Below, piece by piece: positions 58,574 to 64,000 of a DNA stretch of 64,000 nt. Numbering within the stretch: position 1 is the stretch's first letter; each line of letters begins with the position of its first letter. The DNA is taken from assembly GCA_028281495.1 (NCBI GenBank), contig JANQJU010000007.1, positions 62,001 to 126,000 of the forward strand. The letters run 5' to 3'. A program made the translations under genes and the position numbers. Source of the stretch: SAR324 cluster bacterium. Lineage in GTDB: Bacteria > SAR324 > NAC60-12. The notes below the pieces were generated by a model. It was not told the origin of the DNA. It was given only the letters and a program-made list of their open reading frames with translations, and searched no databases.

Positions 58574-61500
58574 CGCTACGTTCTTTTTGAATGATGAAAG
58601 TTTGTCCGATTTCTAAATGACTGACCCCTGTCACGTTTGCAGGTTTGGCTTTCACCACAGGGATCGTTTCGATGAGATGATGCTGCATGGGCACGGCCAA
58701 TCCCCAAGGGAAACGGGGTGTCAATGGGGGACGAGGCTTTGTGAGTGTTTCTGCCGTGTCGGCTAAATGGAAATGATCCTCTTGATGCGTGACGTGGAGC
58801 AGGGAAAAGCGCGTGACAAAGTCCACATAGTCCAAGCTGCTGATGGCCGCTTCCATGTCTTCTTGTCGAAGGCTCCAACCGAATTCGCCTTGGTACGTCC
58901 CTTCAGTCCAAGGACAGAGGTAGTTGGAAAGGTACTGATTGAGCCGATTAACGAGGTTGGTCCCCACTTGCTGTCCGGTAAACTTGACTTCGCATCGAAC
59001 TTGAATCGTCTCAAACACCGGATTGTGTACTTCGATCTGAAGGAACGGAGACGTTACGGTTTGTAAAAACTCCTGAATCCGTCTCAATTCAATGGCCCCC
59101 ACTTGAGGTTGAGCGAATTGCTGATGCGTACATCCTGCAACTCGCTGAACGACAATCACCAACACATGTCCCGGATGCACACCCGATTGCCCAAACCGTT
59201 TGTTGGCAAAGCATTTCACTTTGTCGATCTGAGGGAAGTGCTCTAAGACGAGGCGCTCGTAGTCCCACGGAGTGGACGCGCGATACTTGTGATTCAGGCG
59301 TTCAGCAATCCGTGTTTTCCAGTGGATTTCTGTTTCTTGAGGGCGTCCTCCAAAGAAGGTGGATTTTTGGCGGACCTCAGCCACTCCGGGAATGGTATTC
59401 ACGGCCTGCCATTCGATTTCAGTTTTGTTGTTGACTCGTTTGGGAGCAAGGACGGTTTCAGGAGTGGCTGTCACAGAGAGGGCATGAGGATATACAGAAT
59501 ACAAACGACTGAACGCCGACACCGGACCCTGAGCGCTTACCCGAAGCCAGTACAAGTCATCGGGCATGATGGAATTGTCCTTAGAAATGTTCTCCGGGAT
59601 ATCCAAGATCACGATGCCTGAGGATAAGAAGTCGTGGGTGGTGTCGGAAATCACTTGGGAGCGATTGAGGACTTGCCATTGATTATCCGCCAAGTACGTC
59701 CATTTGATATCGATTGGTGTGGTGAGAGCGGCATCACTGGCATCGTTGTTCATATGAAAAAACAGAGTGAGGCGGCCACTCAGGTTCTCTGCCTGAATGC
59801 CAATGAACAGATTGCCGTCTTGGGCATAAAAAGGCAGCAGGCTATTGTGAACCTTCTTGTGTGGATTGAGCTTCTCTTTGCCAAACGGATGGATGTGAAA
59901 CACCGTTTCTTGCCATGCAGAATCGGCTTGTTCTGAACGAGAGGGAGTGCGGTTTTCTTGAAAGCGAATCGTTTGGGTCGCCTCGTAATCCAACGAGATG
60001 CCATTCACCTTGGGGGTGTAAGGGGCGTTGGGAGAAGGCAACGGCTTTTTACGTTTTGCATTGGCCGTTAGAATTTCGGTGAGCAGCGTGGGATAGATCT
60101 CATGGCCAAAGGCCGTTTGTGGGGTTTCCAACGTCAGTTTGATGAAACCATCCCGACTTTTCAAATTGTACGTGTACTCGGGTTCTTCGGTATCGAGGGG
60201 AATCGGTTTGAAATGAGACGCGATGTCCAAAGGGATTGTGATGGAATTGCTGACTTGTTCATCATCAGTAGAAGTTTGGAACAAGGAACAGAGCGGCTGC
60301 GTTTCCGTGGTATCTGGCAACCAATCGCCTCCTCGTAATGTCGACGCTCTGACTTTGAATGAGGTGTTGGTATAGGTCTCAGGATAGTGTTGGTAGTGCT
60401 CCTCAAACCCTCCTAAGGCAAGGGGCAATTCGGCCCACGTGATATTCAACTGAGCTTGGCTGATTTGTTTCTTTGCCATTTCATAACACCCCAGCACCCA
60501 GTACGAGTGAATGGCGGGGTCTGGCCCCAAAGGCATGAACGGAGCGGAGGGATCCAACAAGCCCAGCTGATTCCAGATTCGCAACTTCTTCACGCCTTTC
60601 ACCGAGGTGTGGATTTTGATGTTGTCCAATGCCAAGCCTTCAAATAAGGAATACGGAAACAATAGGGCTTGTGGATTGATAAGGAACCGCATGAGAGGCA
60701 ACTGCGTATTCCAATTTCCTCCATGCAACGCAGGCGTGTAAGGTCCCACTGGCTCGAAGTCGGGATCGAGATGAATCTGAAATGTGATGCCATACGGGGC
60801 ATCACTCATCCTGTGTGGAGGGGGTTGCAGACTATAATCGTTCACGTCTTTCCAGCCGGTTGGCGTCGTGATTTGGATCGTGAACAGTCCTTGTAAAATT
60901 GTGTAGAAAGCTTGTTTGTGTGCCTGTCGGGTGGCGCCTTGTAAGGGGAGGCGTTTCAGCAAGTTGACAATCAGTGGTGCGTCCTCGCTCGTGACTGTGG
61001 ATTCTGCTTTTTGGCAAAGCGGCTCGATGTCTTCGGAAGTGAGCCACGGTGTCACACTAAGGAGGTTTCGGCTAAACAGTCGTCCCAACTGTTGGCAAAA
61101 TTCGATCTCAGTGGTGGCATTCTGCACGTCTTCCAGCAGTTGTGATGGCTGTGAGGGCTGGAGTGCTTGTGGGGTGTTCAAGCCAATCGTCATTTCGATA
61201 CGGCGATTGCCTTCCTGTAGAAACAACGCCGATGAAGCCACCGCCCATCCCAGGTCTATCAACAGCGTGTTTCCCTCCTGGTCCTTATTGCGTTTGGGAC
61301 CGAAGATCGGTTTGGCTGTTGATTCGGCTTTTGGATTGTTGAGACCGGTGGGCAGGGAATCGGATTTGATGCGTGTGACATAGTTCAGCAAAGCTTCGGG
61401 AGCGATCAATGGGTCGCGTCCTAAACGCAAAGTATATAGGCTGTGTACTTGGGCATCGGTAACGAACAAATCTGCATCGGCACGGTAGATGAGGTCTTGC

Positions 61501-62447
61501 TGATTGGCATCTTTCCCTGGGGTGAACTCTGTTCCTTTCTCAATAGAAATCGGTCCTTCCGTGCCAGGAACTTCGGTAAACACGAGATAAGCCGAATCAG
61601 GAATCGGAGGCCGAGTGGCCGTATGCAAAATGTCTTTGTAATAAAAGTCGAGATGACGTTGGGTGAATCGGTTGAGTCGTTCTTGAGCATGCTGAAACTG
61701 CTTGAGGAACACCAAAAATAATCCCAATCCTGGATCGTGATCTTGGGTGTACATCGAGTCCGTGATCAGCTTAGGAAGGATGACTTTCCAGTAGGCAATG
61801 GCGTGTTTCCACGATTCAAAGGCGGTTTGTATCCGGCGTCGGGCTTGCTCTGGGCTAAAACGAGCTGGAGGCTCAGGAAGTGAGGTACTGGCAAGTGAAG
61901 AACTGGAAAGTGAAGCATCGGGGGTGGGGGATTCCGGTGGTGAGACGGTTCCCCAAGACGGAGAAAATTCAGACAACCGCTCGGTCACCTGTTGCAATTC
62001 CCAATGAGCAGCGAGTTCTCCCAGCGATTGCAGTTGGGGAGCCAGGCGACTTTCCACCGCCGTGGCCATTTGTAAGTAGAGCTCCCAAGCAGCGGGATGA
62101 GAAGAATTTTGTAGGGTTTGCAACCAGAAATCCACCTGAACGTAGTATTCGAACACGGGCGGTAAGTGGGTTTCCGGAGGATGGTCCGTTTGGTGTTGGA
62201 ACGCGAGATCGATTCGAGGCAAATCCACATGAAGCATCATGGCCATGATGACCAACGCATCCGAAGTGAACAGGCGTTCCCAGGTTCCCTTTGGCTCATT
62301 GTTTTGACCATAAAAGTATAAATTGGCAGCGATGTCTTTGCCCACGACCAGCAAGTCTTCAAAAGACCGTTCATCGACTCGGATATAGCCCTCGGCCAAG
62401 GCCTGCGGCAGTCTTTGGTTTTGGGCAACGCCATCGGTGATCAGCAT
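58557..62447 (-). CDS. eCIS baseplate protein, J-like 1 (Afp11-like)
   Basis: A 1296-residue protein, the largest of the window. The N-terminal 250 residues are helical (FTSDALVIMAMMLHVDLP; AIAYWKVILPKLITDSM). HLDFYYKDILHTATRPPIPDSAYLVF and SIEKGTEFTPGKD belong to the J-like wedge. The C-terminal part ERLNHKYRASTPWDYERLVLEHFPQIDKV (here by parts: RASTPWDYERLVLEHFPQ) and HVLVIVVQ are typical of baseplate J proteins. GAGGAACC precedes the ATG at 62447. It follows the gp25-like gene by 18 bp. Confidence 0.85.
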   Translation of the reverse strand: MLITDGVAQNQRLPQALAEGYIRVDERSFEDLLVVGKDIAANLYFYGQNNEPKGTWERLFTSDALVIMAMMLHVDLPRIDLAFQHQTDHPPETHLPPVFEYYVQVDFWLQTLQNSSHPAAWELYLQMATAVESRLAPQLQSLGELAAHWELQQVTERLSEFSPSWGTVSPPESPTPDASLSSSSLASTSLPEPPARFSPEQARRRIQTAFESWKHAIAYWKVILPKLITDSMYTQDHDPGLGLFLVFLKQFQHAQERLNRFTQRHLDFYYKDILHTATRPPIPDSAYLVFTEVPGTEGPISIEKGTEFTPGKDANQQDLIYRADADLFVTDAQVHSLYTLRLGRDPLIAPEALLNYVTRIKSDSLPTGLNNPKAESTAKPIFGPKRNKDQEGNTLLIDLGWAVASSALFLQEGNRRIEMTIGLNTPQALQPSQPSQLLEDVQNATTEIEFCQQLGRLFSRNLLSVTPWLTSEDIEPLCQKAESTVTSEDAPLIVNLLKRLPLQGATRQAHKQAFYTILQGLFTIQITTPTGWKDVNDYSLQPPPHRMSDAPYGITFQIHLDPDFEPVGPYTPALHGGNWNTQLPLMRFLINPQALLFPYSLFEGLALDNIKIHTSVKGVKKLRIWNQLGLLDPSAPFMPLGPDPAIHSYWVLGCYEMAKKQISQAQLNITWAELPLALGGFEEHYQHYPETYTNTSFKVRASTLRGGDWLPDTTETQPLCSLFQTSTDDEQVSNSITIPLDIASHFKPIPLDTEEPEYTYNLKSRDGFIKLTLETPQTAFGHEIYPTLLTEILTANAKRKKPLPSPNAPYTPKVNGISLDYEATQTIRFQENRTPSRSEQADSAWQETVFHIHPFGKEKLNPHKKVHNSLLPFYAQDGNLFIGIQAENLSGRLTLFFHMNNDASDAALTTPIDIKWTYLADNQWQVLNRSQVISDTTHDFLSSGIVILDIPENISKDNSIMPDDLYWLRVSAQGPVSAFSRLYSVYPHALSVTATPETVLAPKRVNNKTEIEWQAVNTIPGVAEVRQKSTFFGGRPQETEIHWKTRIAERLNHKYRASTPWDYERLVLEHFPQIDKVKCFANKRFGQSGVHPGHVLVIVVQRVAGCTHQQFAQPQVGAIELRRIQEFLQTVTSPFLQIEVHNPVFETIQVRCEVKFTGQQVGTNLVNRLNQYLSNYLCPWTEGTYQGEFGWSLRQEDMEAAISSLDYVDFVTRFSLLHVTHQEDHFHLADTAETLTKPRPPLTPRFPWGLAVPMQHHLIETIPVVKAKPANVTGVSHLEIGQTFIIQKERSDVETQ

Positions 62448-62465
62448 GGTTCCTCATGGAATGTA

Positions 62466-62921
62466 TCAGTTGGAACCTTCCCCTTGAAACTGAGGGAGGC
62501 TCGTGCCTTCACGTAAATAGAAGGGGTACACCATATTGCTTCGGGTGTTGGTGCCTCGAATGCGGTAATTGAGTCGAATGAGCACTTCGCCATTCCGGTA
62601 ATCTTGGACTTCGACTTCGACAGGATCGAGAATGATCCGAGGCTCATGAAACAAGATCGCTTGTTGGATGACGTATTTGATTTCGGCTAACAACGCATCA
62701 TCCAAAGGCTCGAACACCATTTCCTTGAGTCGACACCCATAATCGGGATGCATCACCCGTTCGCCCGGGGTGGTCGCAAACAAAATCTTTAGGCTTTCTC
62801 GGATGTCTTGCTCGGCAGAGACCATTTGTAGACTTCGGTCTCGATCTTCAAATGCTGGGGGAAACCCCCAGCCCACGCCCATAAACGCTTTGCTATCTTC
62901 AGTGGGGGCCATACGATTCAT
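62466..62921 (-). CDS. eCIS baseplate wedge, gp25-like (Afp9-like)
   Basis: A 151-residue protein of the GPW/gp25 family: VGWGFPPAF at the start, EQDIRESLKILFATTPGERV, MHPDYGCRLKEMVFEPLD, then EVEVQDYRNGEVLIRLNYRI. gp25 is the conserved baseplate wedge subunit that nucleates sheath polymerisation in phage tails, T6SS and eCIS. Its ATG overlaps the PAAR gene stop (ATGA), so the two are coupled. Confidence 0.92.
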   Translation of the reverse strand: MNRMAPTEDSKAFMGVGWGFPPAFEDRDRSLQMVSAEQDIRESLKILFATTPGERVMHPDYGCRLKEMVFEPLDDALLAEIKYVIQQAILFHEPRIILDPVEVEVQDYRNGEVLIRLNYRIRGTNTRSNMVYPFYLREGTSLPQFQGEGSN

Positions 62922-63223
62922 CCTCCGATAAAAACACTGGAGGCTCCGGAAGAAATCCGGCCTCCATGTTTTGTTGGATCTCCGCTACGAGCGGCTTGTT
63001 TTTTGCCAATAAACACAGAGCTGGAACCTTTAGAAATGGAATCTGGAGGACCGACACACGTACACGTGTCGCCTTTCACTGCTGCTGCCGACCCCACAAT
63101 GATCACTGACGACACACAAGGTGACGTGATGGGACCTCCCACATGAGGAACTGGAGGTGTGCCCGGTGTTTGTTTGGGGCAAAGGTGTAAGTCGTTTTTT
63201 CGTGCTGCGGGTAAGCCAACCAT
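62918..63223 (-). CDS. PAAR-domain spike tip protein (Afp10-like)
   Basis: A 101-residue PAAR protein that sharpens the spike of contractile systems. The PAAR repeats are visible: GLPAARKNDLHLCP near the N terminus, VIIVGSAAAVKGDTCTC in the middle and SVFIGKKQAARSGDPTKHG with SSVFIG at the end. His and Cys residues (HLCP, CTC) would bind the zinc ion at the tip. The ATG at 63223 has AAGGGAAC before it. It is separated from the spike gene by a tract of 22-bp repeats. Confidence 0.92.
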   Translation of the reverse strand: MVGLPAARKNDLHLCPKQTPGTPPVPHVGGPITSPCVSSVIIVGSAAAVKGDTCTCVGPPDSISKGSSSVFIGKKQAARSGDPTKHGGRISSGASSVFIGG

Positions 63224-63235
63224 GTTCGTTCCCTT

Positions 63236-63320
63236 CAATTATCCTGATCAATTCTTTCAATTATCCCGATCAATTCTTTCAATTATTCTGACCAATTCTT
63301 TCAATTATCCCGATCAATTG
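63236..63320. repeat. 22-bp tandem repeats between spike and PAAR genes
   Basis: About four copies of a 22-base unit (CAATTATCCTGATCAATTCT plus TT) with small differences, running up to and over the last codons of the spike gene (stop near 63314). Each unit contains AATT on both sides of a GATC-like centre, so it can fold into small hairpins. It may set the relative expression of spike and PAAR, or simply be a replication-slippage tract. Confidence 0.8.
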
Positions 63321-64000
63321 ATGTAGACCTTACTTCCTTTGACGGTTGTGTTTCCTGAAGCTGAAAGCTCAGAGGTGCTCCCCTTACCCGTAAATGCAGA
63401 TTGGGCGCTATTCGTGATATTGGCTCCGGAAACCGTGACATCGGAGGTCGCTTTGATGTCGATGGTTTTCTGAGCTTGCACCGATATTTTTCCTTGGGCT
63501 GTAATCTGGATGTCTTTGGGGCTGTCCATTGTGATGCCATTGGGATCCAGCAACACTTTGTTTTTATTCATGTCTTGCACAAGGATGGATTTGTCCTTAT
63601 CGCTCAGCACAATTTGATTATTGCCCGGTGTGATGATGGTGGTGATTTTGTCCTTTTCATTGAATTCCACCTTGAGCTTGCTGCGGGTTACGATGGCTTT
63701 GGTATCGTTGGTTGCCGTCAATTTGTAAGGAGGCTTACGATTGCTGCTATACAAACTGCCTAAAATCACGGGGTTGGAAGGATCGTTGTTGAAGTATCCA
63801 AGCACGACCTCGTCTCCAATTTCAGGAATAAAAAAATCCCCAAACCCCTTCGAAGCGTAGAAGTTGGCCAGCCGTGCCCAAACCCCTTTGGTTTTCGCTT
63901 CCGACACCGGAACCGAAACTTGAATGCGATCTTGCTTATCGGGGTCGGCATCCAGCTTCATGACCACGCCTACTTGTAAACCTTCCACCCCTGGTGTGAG
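63314..64000 (-). CDS. eCIS spike protein, gpV/VgrG-like (Afp8-like; 5' end beyond window)
   Basis: The frame is open to the right edge (LTPGVEGLQVGVVMKL at the cut), so only the C-terminal part is seen. It contains the OB-fold base of gpV/VgrG-like spikes (DRIQVSVPV, GVWARLANFYASKG, GDEVVLGYFNNDPSNPVILGSLY) and a triple-helix-like needle: repetitive short strands (KISVQAQKTIDIKATSDVTV, TTVKGSKVYIN). The spike carries the PAAR tip. The core sheath and tube genes should lie beyond 64,000. Confidence 0.92.
   Translation of the reverse strand, partial: LTPGVEGLQVGVVMKLDADPDKQDRIQVSVPVSEAKTKGVWARLANFYASKGFGDFFIPEIGDEVVLGYFNNDPSNPVILGSLYSSNRKPPYKLTATNDTKAIVTRSKLKVEFNEKDKITTIITPGNNQIVLSDKDKSILVQDMNKNKVLLDPNGITMDSPKDIQITAQGKISVQAQKTIDIKATSDVTVSGANITNSAQSAFTGKGSTSELSASGNTTVKGSKVYIN

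Noticed and set aside
63236..63320. Repeat array resembling a CRISPR
   Set aside because: The 22-bp units follow each other without spacers, and no cas gene is nearby.
44403..64000. Type VI secretion system
   Set aside because: Spike, PAAR and gp25 are shared, but there is no ClpV, TssJ/K/L/M, and the AAA+ ATPase, CIS_TMP and DUF4157 proteins are eCIS types.
44403..64000. Prophage
   Set aside because: No capsid, terminase, portal, lysis or integrase genes are seen in the window, and the cargo genes fit eCIS. The unseen part could still change this.
1..64000. tRNA or rRNA genes
   Set aside because: I looked for typical tRNA arm sequences and rRNA segments and found none; a covariance-model search would be decisive.

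Overview
The window looks like a chromosomal segment of a diderm (Gram-negative) bacterium with moderate G+C. It has typical signal peptides, two lipoboxes, two LysR and one TetR regulator, the order rimP-nusA-infB, and a TIGR02147-type protein next to lipoprotein genes. That mix fits a deltaproteobacterial-grade, Bdellovibrionota-like or SAR324-like lineage. The assignment is an inference from gene content with low confidence. No rRNA, tRNA or CRISPR array is seen.

Layout. (1) 1-4287, minus strand: translation/transcription operon rimP-nusA-infB, with infB cut by the window edge. (2) 4.4-30.1 kb: mostly housekeeping and metabolic genes. These are a YeeE/YedE transporter, a TMTC-like TPR glycosyltransferase, a YbaK-type tRNA-editing protein, a nucleoside and ribose salvage unit (LysR, nucleoside hydrolase, ribokinase), a secreted SnoaL-like protein, pgk with a trehalose-synthase-like GH13 enzyme and an AlaC/DapL-like aminotransferase, a very large STAS protein, lon, a receiver-HATPase fusion, apt, a GT2 fused to a Rossmann-like domain, an exported HAL-family protein without the MIO triad next to a LysR gene, a HIT-like protein and a DMT permease. 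(3) 30.4-36.1 kb: a lipoprotein / TIGR02147 / lipoprotein unit closed by strong inverted repeats, then an orphan MalG-type permease. (4) 36.1-44.4 kb: an accessory, lower-G+C stretch. It holds a TetR gene, an M14 peptidase, gene remnants (TPR, serine-recombinase HTH), a metal cluster (His-rich membrane protein, HupE/UreJ, PepSY-like protein, DmeF-type CDF), a broken DUF4062 gene, small coupled membrane-protein genes and a VapBC-like toxin-antitoxin pair. (5) 44.4-64.0 kb, minus strand: the distal half of an extracellular contractile injection system (eCIS, Afp/PVC/MAC class).

The eCIS reads, in transcription order, spike (cut by the edge), PAAR tip, gp25-like wedge, baseplate J-like 1, fibre-like protein, baseplate J-like 2, tape-measure (CIS_TMP), AAA+ ATPase, a membrane protein with a GH18-like region, and two candidate cargo proteins. 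The two cargos share a nearly identical N-terminal leader of about 40 residues but carry different C-terminal domains. One has DUF4157 followed by a C-terminal OTU-like cysteine-protease motif; the other has a Cys-His-Asp papain/transglutaminase-like arrangement and only a vestige of the DUF4157 entry region. This is the most interesting part of the window: a particle that probably loads effectors through a common leader and delivers protease-type toxins, one of a type usually aimed at eukaryotic ubiquitin.

Other points of note are the MIO-less HAL homologue (possibly ergothionase-like), the separate partner-switching parts (STAS giant and receiver-HATPase fusion), and several long perfect or near-perfect inverted repeats at the borders of accessory genes.
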